Source of the DNA: CAZJUP01 sp964549275
GTDB taxonomy: Bacteria > Fidelibacterota > Marinisomatia > Marinisomatales > TCS55
NCBI GenBank assembly: GCA_964549275.1
Contig: CAZJUP010000023.1
Coordinates: 1 to 28,842, forward strand
Length of the DNA stretch: 28,842 nt
Direction of reading: 5' to 3'
Positions 8,006 through 15,252 of this stretch are shown one piece after another. The notes beneath the pieces are model-generated. The model did not search any database. It saw only the letters and a list, made by a program, of their open reading frames with translations, and was not told where the DNA came from. The number at the start of each line of letters is the position of its first letter. The first letter of the stretch is position 1. A program made the position numbers and the translations under genes.

Positions 8006-8152
8006 TTAAGAGAATCGAAATAATAATTCTCGGACGGCTTCCATCTTTGTGATTAAATCTTCCAGGATTTCTCCCTGCATCCAGATTTGTACGGATAGAG
8101 CTATAAACCCGACGATGATGAGAAAATATTGAAATTTTGTGTGCTTATCCAT
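8006..8152 (-). CDS. 48-residue single-pass membrane protein
   Basis: This is a short ORF beginning MDKHTKFQYFLIIVGF and ending RELLFRFS. It has one hydrophobic segment at about residues 8-26 and then an amphipathic, charged helix (about 27-46) containing EILEDLITKMEAV. AAGGAG lies 7 nt before the ATG, one of the best ribosome sites in the window, which is the main reason to believe it. It ends 54 bp before tRNA-Cys on the same strand, so it may be the first cistron of the tRNA transcript. I do not recognise a family. The layout (TM then amphipathic helix) resembles many small regulatory membrane proteins, but no function is claimed. Confidence 0.65.
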   Translation of the reverse strand: MDKHTKFQYFLIIVGFIALSVQIWMQGEILEDLITKMEAVRELLFRFS

Positions 8153-8198
8153 CAAGTTACTCCTTTTAGTCAATTATTTTCGTTTCGTAGTTTACAAT

Positions 8199-8429
8199 AT
8201 GGAATTGAACAAAATAAATATTTATCAGCGATTACGGGACTTTGAAGTTCCCGCTCCAATTTTAGATGAAATATTTTCAAATGACGAAGATACTACCATC
8301 CTATTAAAATCTTGGTCAGAGTTAGAATCCGCAGGAATGAGCGGAGACGAGATCGCCTCTGAAATAGCCACAATGATTTTTACTGAAATTAAGGATGACC
8401 TAAATCAAAACTCCGTCAATGAAAAATAA
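8199..8429 (+). CDS. small acidic hypothetical protein
   Basis: The reading from the ATG at 8199 gives 76 residues. It is rich in Asp/Glu, with predicted helices at EVPAPILDEIFS and MSGDEIASEIATMIF, and has no signal or membrane segment. It is divergent from the 48-residue membrane protein (46 bp between starts), and its last 25 bp overlap the convergent 8405-8770 gene. The upstream ribosome site is weak and no family is recognised. It could be spurious, but codon use and composition look like real coding sequence. Confidence 0.45.
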   Translation: MELNKINIYQRLRDFEVPAPILDEIFSNDEDTTILLKSWSELESAGMSGDEIASEIATMIFTEIKDDLNQNSVNEK

Positions 8430-8770
8430 TTATAATGGATATTCGACTTAGCTTTATCCATCAATGAGGATTTATACTCTATTTCTTTTAGCTGTTTCAT
8501 CTCTTTATTCAATCTATTGACTAGCTTTTCTATTTTTCGTTTTTGAATATTTCTTTCATTGAGTTCATCTAATATTTTATCACACATTGTGATGATGTTA
8601 CTCATTTTTCCTGATTTAGGCTCATCCAAATAAAGGACAGGATGATAAATGAATTCGTATTTTAACCGGGTTACTTTTATTCTAAGTTCTATTGTCTGGT
8701 GATTGAATTCGTAGGAATTCGCCCATAGTACACAACCTAATACCAGTACTATAACAGAATTTTTGATCAC
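8405..8770 (-). CDS. small exported coiled-coil protein, unknown
   Basis: This 121-residue protein has a signal peptide (MIKNSVIVLVLGCVLWANS) and a long charged helical region (about 65-105, rich in K, E, L, N, with heptad-like spacing in ERNIQKRKIEKLVNRLNKEM). The Cys13 in LGC could serve as a lipobox, but the context is poor. It starts 4 bp after the stop of the M3 oligopeptidase gene, so it is almost certainly co-transcribed with it. No family is recognised. Confidence 0.65.
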   Translation of the reverse strand: MIKNSVIVLVLGCVLWANSYEFNHQTIELRIKVTRLKYEFIYHPVLYLDEPKSGKMSNIITMCDKILDELNERNIQKRKIEKLVNRLNKEMKQLKEIEYKSSLMDKAKSNIHYNYFSLTEF

Positions 8771-8774
8771 AAAT

Positions 8775-10871
8775 CTATAACCCCATACTCTTCAAAAAAG
8801 CTTCCGAATTCGGCTTTCTATTAAGGAATTGTTTGACCAATTCCAAAGGATCTTCCGTCCCTCCTTTTTCTAATATTATTTTTCGATACCGCATTCCTGT
8901 TTCTTCATCAAGAATGCCATTTTTTTCAAAAATTGAAAACATATCGAGAGCATATACTTCTGACCATTTATATCCATAATATGCTGAACCATATCCATTT
9001 AAATGACCAAATGATGCTTGCTGATGGGTTCCTTCCTGATAAGGATATAAAGTAATTTTGTTTTGTAATTCAGCAATGATTTCAGTTGAGCCCTTCCCTG
9101 CGTCAGGATCGTATCCATCATTTAGTGTGAAATCCAGTACACCGTAAAATATTTGCTGAAGTGCCTTTGTACCTGAATTCAGATTTTTTGCGGCTATCAT
9201 TTTTTCTAAAAGGGAATCTGGAATTACTATTCCTGTTTGATAGTGTTTAGCAAAAAGTGCAAGTGATTCCTTTTTCCAAACCCAATTTTCTAGCATTTGA
9301 GATGGCGCTTCTACAAAATCTCTTGCAACAGAAGTTCCTGCATACGATAATAATGGGGATTTTGTTAATACACCGTGCACCAGATGACCAAACTCGTGAA
9401 AATATGTTTCTACTTCATCATGAGAGAGCAAGGAAGGCTGTGCTGCAGTTGGCTTCGGAAAATTACACACCAAGGATGTGGCCGGTTTTTGATATCCTTT
9501 TTTTGTGAGTTTTCCCATAGTAACACTAAAAGCAGCCGCATGTCCATATTTATTTGCACGCGGAAACATATCCAGGTAAAACCTTCCAATTAACTCTTTA
9601 CTGCTTGAATCATACACCTCAAACATTTGAACATCTTCATGCCATACTGATGGGTTATCTACTGCTCTGAATGTGATTCCAAATAATTTTTGGTAAATCG
9701 TAAAAAGCCCTTGTGTTACGGTATTAAATTCAAAATATTGTCGAATAACTTCAGAATCTAAACTATATTTTTCTTTAAGAACTTTTTGCTCATAATATCC
9801 CGCTTCCCATGGATGAATCACTCCTTCTTGTTTTCCTGTTTTTCGAGATTTTATTCGAAGCATTTCATCCACATCAGCCAAGGCTTTTGGACGAACTTTA
9901 GTCATTAAATCATTTTCAAAATTCCAGACATTACTTGGATTTTTTGCCATTCTATCTTCAGTGCGATATTCTGTATAGGTACGATATCCAAGCAAGGCAA
10001 CCAATTCCCTTCTTGCTCTCAAAATGTCATGAAGTACATCGATGTTACTATCGCTTGCACGATTATTAAATTTATATCGTAGTTCTTTCCTTGCAATATC
10101 AGATTCAGAATAATCCATGAAGGGCACATATGACGGATACGACATGTCAATGGCATAGGTCCCATCTGATTGTCTCCTCTCTTTTTTATAATTTTTTGAA
10201 AGTCCTAATATTTGCTCTTCATTAACAAAAAGGGTGTCTTGGACTGTTCGAATATTTTTATCAAACGCCAACCCTAAATCGGTTAATCGGTTTAAAACAA
10301 TTTTTACTTTATCCCTTTGCTCTTTCGGTAATCCAAAACCACTACGTTTATAATCAAGCAAGGTGTCATCCAGAAATTTCTTTTTGTAGCCTTTGAGTTG
10401 TGAGGCTTCAGAACCCTCACTATAGGATTTTACAGCCTCATATAATAATTCATCCAAGGATAAGGCTGTGATATATTTTTGGATTTTCCGACTGGCTTCC
10501 ATACCCTCATTGCGAATATCTTCCTGGGTGTGCACAGACCCCATTAAATATGCCGGGCTCCATACAGATTCTATCACTGAATATATATCATCCAATCGAA
10601 CCATTGTATTTTTGAAGGTTCTTTCGACATGTGAAAGGTGCTGAATTTCTGTTCTAATTTTATCAGCAGACTCAAGAACTTTTTGAGTAGCTTCAGAAAT
10701 ATCGCCCGGATTCAATTTAGCAAAATCATGAACCTCATTAAACGCGACTAATAATGGGTTTTTTTGTTCTGGAACAATACGGGATGTTTCATTCCCTGCA
10801 TCAGCTAAAAAATAGACGCAACTTGTCAATAATATTGTGAGCCAAGATAGAATGAGTTTTGTATTTTTCAT
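8775..10871 (-). CDS. M3 family zinc oligopeptidase, lipoprotein
   Basis: This 698-residue protein is a thimet-oligopeptidase-type M3 peptidase. The zinc motif HEFGHLVHGVL lies near residue 492, followed by FVEAPSQMLENWVW, the downstream block with the third zinc-ligand glutamate; a late GYGSAYYGYKWSEVYALD segment closes the active-site cleft. The N-terminus (about 1-25) is a signal ending LTSC, a good lipobox, so the enzyme is likely envelope-anchored rather than cytosolic like E. coli Dcp/PrlC. It would cleave short peptides, complementing the M1 and S9 peptidases in this window. It is followed by a small exported protein 4 bp downstream. Length is normal for the family. Confidence 0.9.
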   Translation of the reverse strand: MKNTKLILSWLTILLTSCVYFLADAGNETSRIVPEQKNPLLVAFNEVHDFAKLNPGDISEATQKVLESADKIRTEIQHLSHVERTFKNTMVRLDDIYSVIESVWSPAYLMGSVHTQEDIRNEGMEASRKIQKYITALSLDELLYEAVKSYSEGSEASQLKGYKKKFLDDTLLDYKRSGFGLPKEQRDKVKIVLNRLTDLGLAFDKNIRTVQDTLFVNEEQILGLSKNYKKERRQSDGTYAIDMSYPSYVPFMDYSESDIARKELRYKFNNRASDSNIDVLHDILRARRELVALLGYRTYTEYRTEDRMAKNPSNVWNFENDLMTKVRPKALADVDEMLRIKSRKTGKQEGVIHPWEAGYYEQKVLKEKYSLDSEVIRQYFEFNTVTQGLFTIYQKLFGITFRAVDNPSVWHEDVQMFEVYDSSSKELIGRFYLDMFPRANKYGHAAAFSVTMGKLTKKGYQKPATSLVCNFPKPTAAQPSLLSHDEVETYFHEFGHLVHGVLTKSPLLSYAGTSVARDFVEAPSQMLENWVWKKESLALFAKHYQTGIVIPDSLLEKMIAAKNLNSGTKALQQIFYGVLDFTLNDGYDPDAGKGSTEIIAELQNKITLYPYQEGTHQQASFGHLNGYGSAYYGYKWSEVYALDMFSIFEKNGILDEETGMRYRKIILEKGGTEDPLELVKQFLNRKPNSEAFLKSMGL

Positions 10872-10899
10872 GAGTTTCTTTCTTTGTATGTATTATGAA

Positions 10900-11226
10900 T
10901 TAATTAAGCCCTAAATAAAGGATGTAGGCAATTGTGAAGTAAGCTAAACCAGAAGTAAATCCCTGCATACGCTTAGACTGTACGGCATCTTTTTCAAGTT
11001 GGATCTGATTTGCTTCGTGTGTTATTTTTTTCACCGTCTCCTTATGTGGACATTTTTTAAGTTCTAAAAAATATTTAAAAATTTGAAATCCCCTTAAAGA
11101 TCTTAAGCCTTTTTCCTTTACAATTTGAATTGTTTTACTTTCGCAAGATTCAGTAATGTCTTCAGGATAAGCCATGAGCAAATTGCCAATCAGCAAGATT
11201 CCGCTAAAAGTTATTTTTATGACCAT
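10900..11226 (-). CDS. small membrane/exported protein with C-terminal TM, unknown
   Basis: This 108-residue protein has an N-terminal signal or anchor (about 4-19), a charged helical middle containing two cysteines (CESK, KKCPH), and a hydrophobic C-terminal segment (GLAYFTIAYILYLGL). Its start overlaps the end of the upstream barrel-like gene by 10 bp, which implies translational coupling, and the M3 gene follows 28 bp downstream. No family is recognised. Confidence 0.62.
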   Translation of the reverse strand: MVIKITFSGILLIGNLLMAYPEDITESCESKTIQIVKEKGLRSLRGFQIFKYFLELKKCPHKETVKKITHEANQIQLEKDAVQSKRMQGFTSGLAYFTIAYILYLGLN

Positions 11227-11894
11227 CCAAAAACCAAATGTAGGTTAAAAACGGGTAGTACCTTTATATCCATTTTTGGACCAGTTACTTTTTTCCCTGC
11301 AAATTTCCAATTTTTTTCGCTATAAAAATTTTGAATAAATCCCATTTTTGCATCAACAGCCATCCATGTAAATAGATAATATTTGATTCCAATTGTACTG
11401 GAAAAACCAAACCATCGCTTTACCATAGAACTTTCCGTATCATAACTCACAGAGGCATTTCCGTAACTGTCAAGAATATTATCCCAATCCGTATTTGAGC
11501 TTGGTGCTGTGAGCTTAATGGTACCCTTATTCCACATAGGAGCCAAGGTAAAATTCAGTTCTATTCTTTTTCGTAAATAAAAAAAAGTTTCAATTGGAAA
11601 CATTCTATATGTAAGAGTTCTGCTAAAAGTAGATGATCCCAATTCCCCAGAATGAAATGAATGGAATTGCATAATGCCTATTCGAGCATTGGGATAAAAT
11701 TGATATTGAAATCCCCAATTCAATAAAATATTTTTATTAAATGTGGTTGAAGAAGGAATGACAGAATTAGAATCTGAGTCCAACCCTACTAAGGATGGAT
11801 TATAAAACCCTCCGCCGATATATCCATTCCATTTTGGTTGTCCATAGCCCAAACTAAACAAAATTAATAGGACAAATAATGATTTAGCTCGCAT
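11217..11894 (-). CDS. putative outer-membrane beta-barrel protein, unknown
   Basis: I use the ATG at 11894 (MRAKSLFVLL, 225 residues); a TTG two codons earlier is possible. A signal peptide ends near SLGYGQ. The rest is a succession of short amphipathic strands with aromatic ends (WNGYIGGGFY, LLNWGFQYQFYP, IGIKYYLFTWMAVDAKMGF, VFNLHLVFGWS), the signature of a small outer-membrane barrel of the OprF-N/OMP_b-brl type. The protein ends in Trp-Ser rather than the usual aromatic. Function is unknown. It is coupled to the 10900-11226 gene by overlap. Confidence 0.62.
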   Translation of the reverse strand: MRAKSLFVLLILFSLGYGQPKWNGYIGGGFYNPSLVGLDSDSNSVIPSSTTFNKNILLNWGFQYQFYPNARIGIMQFHSFHSGELGSSTFSRTLTYRMFPIETFFYLRKRIELNFTLAPMWNKGTIKLTAPSSNTDWDNILDSYGNASVSYDTESSMVKRWFGFSSTIGIKYYLFTWMAVDAKMGFIQNFYSEKNWKFAGKKVTGPKMDIKVLPVFNLHLVFGWS

Positions 11895-11975
11895 TATCAA
11901 TGTTTATTATTAACTGTAAAATTACAACGAATTGCAGCTAAATGCATTTCTTCTCAAGGTGAATTTTGCGAAATG

Positions 11976-11981
11976 TATAAT
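11976..11981 (+). promoter_or_regulatory. -10 element giving a nearly leaderless mRNA
   Basis: TATAAT at 11976-11981 lies only 11 bp before the ATG at 11993, so transcription would start around 11988. No Shine-Dalgarno site is present. The -35 region is weak. Confidence 0.35.
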
Positions 11982-11992
11982 TAAATTAGCGA

Positions 11993-13174
11993 ATGAACAT
12001 TAGACAAATTCTCCCCATTATACTTTTTATAACTCCTCTTATTTCCCTGAATTCACAATCTTATCGAATCCGGGGTATTGCCGTTGACTCTGTGGGAATT
12101 CTACTAGAGAATAAACGAGCTGTTTTGAAAGACTCTACTGGTAAAGTTGTTTATCACACAAACACATCTAAAAAAGTTCTAAAACGGTATGGAGGTGGAA
12201 AATTTGTTTTCGATAATGTAAAAGCTGGAGATTATGACCTGAGAATAGAAACAGGTGCTCCGTTAAAAATTAGTCGTAAAATCCACATTTCAAATGAGCA
12301 TCTAGATTTGGGTCAATTACGACCCCGAATGGAACTTCCTCAATATGTTCTACCTGATTTTTCAGACTCCCTACTAATATTCATTGACTCCATTTCAACA
12401 GATTTGATTCCTGGAGATTCAATAAACATTAAACATATTCTCGTTGACCTTGATGGAAATACCTCTATAGGTCGGGTAGACTCTATTTCAAACGATTCAT
12501 TGTATTTTCAGTCTCTTGATATTGATTCAACTTGTTGTTTGAAATTGGATAACTTGTATTTCGCATATAATGATTATGGATTTCTTATTTATAAAAGCAG
12601 ATCATTCAAAAGCAGACTAAAAGAGTTGGGGAAACGGGATGGCTATCTCATAACCCATAAACAGGATACTCTTCATTATGATTCCATAGAATTTGAAGAA
12701 GAAATGAATAATCCCGGACTTGCTATTTATAATTCAGAACATTCACCACTATTTCTATCATTATTCGATATTTACCTTATTCGTACTGGAGAAGGCTATA
12801 TTGAAAATTCTGTTCAGCGTGGTTTTTGGACAGGAGTTGGTCTTATTGGTGGTTATCTCGGTTATCGCATGATTAATGAAAAATCATTTCGCCCTGCTTT
12901 AAGTGTGCTTCCTTATCCTTTTGTAAACCCAAGCGGCAAACAATATCAATCAATGATTTTAACTCTACCATTATTAACCCTTAGTTGGGTTACCTATGAT
13001 TTTTACAACGATAAGCGCACTAATTATATATTACCCCAACACCAAAAAAGTCCTTTTCCTAAAAATATGTTTGTCTTTTCATTATCGGAGTGGACTATGG
13101 AGAAATTAAATCCGGTTATTAGCCCTATAGCAGACTCATTTTTATTTAATTATTTTAAAATAAAGAAAAAATGA
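11993..13174 (+). CDS. secreted protein with carboxypeptidase-regulatory-like domain, unknown
   Basis: This 393-residue protein has a signal peptide of about 22 residues. An N-terminal beta-sandwich follows at about 24-105 (YRIRGIAVDSVGILLENKRAVLKDS, then GGGKFVFDNVKAGDYDLRIE), typical of carboxypeptidase-regulatory-like/Cna-B-type domains. The middle (about 120-250) is Asp/Ser-rich, and hydrophobic segments near 270-350 (GFWTGVGLIGGYLGYR and MILTLPLLTLSWVTY) may be membrane helices or barrel hairpins. No known family fits the C-terminal half. The ATG has no ribosome site, but a -10 element lies just upstream. It converges on the dehydrogenase gene with 21 bp between the stops. Confidence 0.62.
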   Translation: MNIRQILPIILFITPLISLNSQSYRIRGIAVDSVGILLENKRAVLKDSTGKVVYHTNTSKKVLKRYGGGKFVFDNVKAGDYDLRIETGAPLKISRKIHISNEHLDLGQLRPRMELPQYVLPDFSDSLLIFIDSISTDLIPGDSINIKHILVDLDGNTSIGRVDSISNDSLYFQSLDIDSTCCLKLDNLYFAYNDYGFLIYKSRSFKSRLKELGKRDGYLITHKQDTLHYDSIEFEEEMNNPGLAIYNSEHSPLFLSLFDIYLIRTGEGYIENSVQRGFWTGVGLIGGYLGYRMINEKSFRPALSVLPYPFVNPSGKQYQSMILTLPLLTLSWVTYDFYNDKRTNYILPQHQKSPFPKNMFVFSLSEWTMEKLNPVISPIADSFLFNYFKIKKK

Positions 13175-13195
13175 AGATGTAATTGAACCTGGCGT

Positions 13196-13999
13196 TTAAG
13201 AATTAATTCTTTTCTTGCTTAATGCCGGAACTCCAAACCAGCGAACGACTGCATCTCCAAATTTTGGGAACAACTGACCCAATGCCAAAAGGGGTCTGAT
13301 GGGACCATGATTGACAATCAATTCAGATGATCCCGATTGCAATGCTGTTATAATAGCTTCACCGACTTTTTCAGGTTTCGAAGAGCCTAAAAGTTTGGGT
13401 GGATCAATTTGCCCATCATGAAACATCCCTGCATCCGAAATAAATCCAGGGCATATTGCGGAAATATGAACATTTTTTTCTTTTAATTCCTGACGTAAAC
13501 CATCTACCCACATGATCATTCCTGCCTTAGTAGCTGAATAAATGCTGTTATAAGCAACACCTTTTTTCCCGGCCAATGAAGCAATGTTTATAATATGCCC
13601 TTCATTTCTATCTAACATTTTTGGCAATAATATTCTGGATAGTTCTAAAGGAGCCATCAAATTGGTTTTTATCATGCCATCAAAAGTGGAATAAGACTCC
13701 CGATGAAAATATTCATAATGTTCAATTCCAGCATTGTTGATTAGAAAATGAATCGGACCCATAGTACTTTCAACGTGATTGATTAATTTCTTCAACTTAT
13801 GGGTTTGAGTTAAATCAAATGGAAATACTTTACACGGGTGTCCATGAGTTTCCATATTTTGTTTTAATGTATTTAGATCGGATTCTGAACGAGCGACACC
13901 GGCAATGATTATACCCTCTTTGGCCAATCTCCTTGCAATATAATGTCCGATTCCTCTTGAAGCTCCGGTGAGTAGAGCTGTTTTACCGGAAAAATTCAA
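13196..13999 (-). CDS. short-chain dehydrogenase/reductase (SDR)
   Basis: This 267-residue classical SDR has the Rossmann cofactor motif TGASRGIG at 11-18, NNAG at 88-91, and the catalytic set Ser141, Tyr154 and Lys158 (IYSATK). Arg37 after the second strand and the lack of an acidic residue there favour NADPH over NADH. The substrate is not predictable: relatives include ketoacyl reductases and many ketone or steroid reductases. The C-terminal 30 residues are basic and hydrophobic (PLLALGQLFPKFGDAVVRWFG), as in membrane-associated DltE-like SDRs. It follows the Ig/TPR lipoprotein gene with no gap, so it is probably the last gene of that operon, although its role has no obvious link. Confidence 0.85.
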   Translation of the reverse strand: MNFSGKTALLTGASRGIGHYIARRLAKEGIIIAGVARSESDLNTLKQNMETHGHPCKVFPFDLTQTHKLKKLINHVESTMGPIHFLINNAGIEHYEYFHRESYSTFDGMIKTNLMAPLELSRILLPKMLDRNEGHIINIASLAGKKGVAYNSIYSATKAGMIMWVDGLRQELKEKNVHISAICPGFISDAGMFHDGQIDPPKLLGSSKPEKVGEAIITALQSGSSELIVNHGPIRPLLALGQLFPKFGDAVVRWFGVPALSKKRINS

Positions 14000-15247
14000 T
14001 TAAAAGGAGCCACTCAAGGATTGCAATGCTTCCAATAATATTCTGGGATCAGATGAATGTGGAGCATTTGACGGATCTAATATATCTAAATCCGATGCTG
14101 CTTTAGAAAAATCTCCTGAATTAAAATAGGATTGTGCTCTGGCTAATCTCACATCCTTATGATCAATATCAGATTTATAGGTAAACTGAAAATTACTGCT
14201 CTCATTTAAAATATAACTAGCATGAGTGATAGCATCTTCATATCGTCCTAATATGAGTTCAACCAGGGTTAGTCCCGTCGCAACGTCTAATTTGGACTGA
14301 TTAGTATCAATAAAATATGTGTTGTATGCTAAAGATAAATCTTCGCGACTGTCCTCATAGTTTCTATTAAACGCATTTGCCCATCCTCTTCCTAACAGTA
14401 CTTCACCATGAATATTATCATAAAAAGTACTGGAATTAACAATTTCTAGAGCAGCATTAAATTGGATTAATGCATTCTCATAATCTTGATCTTGAAACAA
14501 ATTCCACCCATCATTGATAAATAATTGAATAGCTTCCGTTTCATCTTTGTTACCTGATAGTGTTACCAAGATCGGATTTTGTTCAACTGATGAATTATGG
14601 TGAACGATTAATGTGGAGTTTGCAGTTCTGGATTCGGGTGTGTATCGAATAGGGATATCCACAGATTGACCGATATCGATCAAGTAAGAAGTTTTTTGGT
14701 CCGGAAGAGAGAACTCACCCTCTATTCCCGATAATACAACTTCAAGCGCAAACCCTGAATTTGAATAATTATTTATAGAGAGAGTCAAGTCTTTACTCAC
14801 TGTTACTAAACCGAATTTTAAATCAGTATCGCTTAAAGAAAATTTGACAGGCCCAACCCCTTCTCCCTTAATAGCCATGACATAAAAATAATCCAAATCT
14901 CTCTCTTGATTGATTAGAGTAAACCTTCCTTCATACTTTTGATTAGCTGTTGGGTTGAAACTTACATTTATCGATTTTGATTCTCCTTTTAAAAGTTGTA
15001 TATCTGTTGAATGATCAAATGTAAATCCCGGTGAATCCATAATCTCGAGATACCCTGAAAAATCACCCGTAGAAGATTCAGGATTCGTTAGAGTTACTAG
15101 GGTATCTATGGTCGTTCCTTTCTCAACTTTACCAAAATCCAATTGAGCTGGAGTAAATGTTATATCAAAACTGGGTACCGTATCTTCTTGACATGAAATA
15201 AGAAAAATAAATGCCAGTGCTGCGGATTTTAAATATTGCCTCTTCAT
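14000..15247 (-). CDS. lipoprotein with Ig-like (choice-of-anchor D/ASH) domains and TPR repeats
   Basis: I use the ATG at 15247 (MKRQYLK, 415 residues). AAGGTG lies 6 nt upstream and a lipoprotein signal (FIFLISC) follows. An ATG at 15253 overlaps the preceding stop (TGATG), and the longer reading from 15343 lies inside the upstream gene. Two Ig-like domains of the choice-of-anchor D/ASH type follow at about 22-125 and 130-225 (LDFGKVEKGTTIDTLVTLTNP; LKFGLVTVSKDLTLSINNY). TPR-like helical repeats cover about 240-405. Such proteins are usually surface scaffolds. Coupling to the 999-residue secreted peptidase suggests they act together, which is inference. Confidence 0.75.
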   Translation of the reverse strand: MKRQYLKSAALAFIFLISCQEDTVPSFDITFTPAQLDFGKVEKGTTIDTLVTLTNPESSTGDFSGYLEIMDSPGFTFDHSTDIQLLKGESKSINVSFNPTANQKYEGRFTLINQERDLDYFYVMAIKGEGVGPVKFSLSDTDLKFGLVTVSKDLTLSINNYSNSGFALEVVLSGIEGEFSLPDQKTSYLIDIGQSVDIPIRYTPESRTANSTLIVHHNSSVEQNPILVTLSGNKDETEAIQLFINDGWNLFQDQDYENALIQFNAALEIVNSSTFYDNIHGEVLLGRGWANAFNRNYEDSREDLSLAYNTYFIDTNQSKLDVATGLTLVELILGRYEDAITHASYILNESSNFQFTYKSDIDHKDVRLARAQSYFNSGDFSKAASDLDILDPSNAPHSSDPRILLEALQSLSGSF

Positions 15248-15252
15248 CTTCA

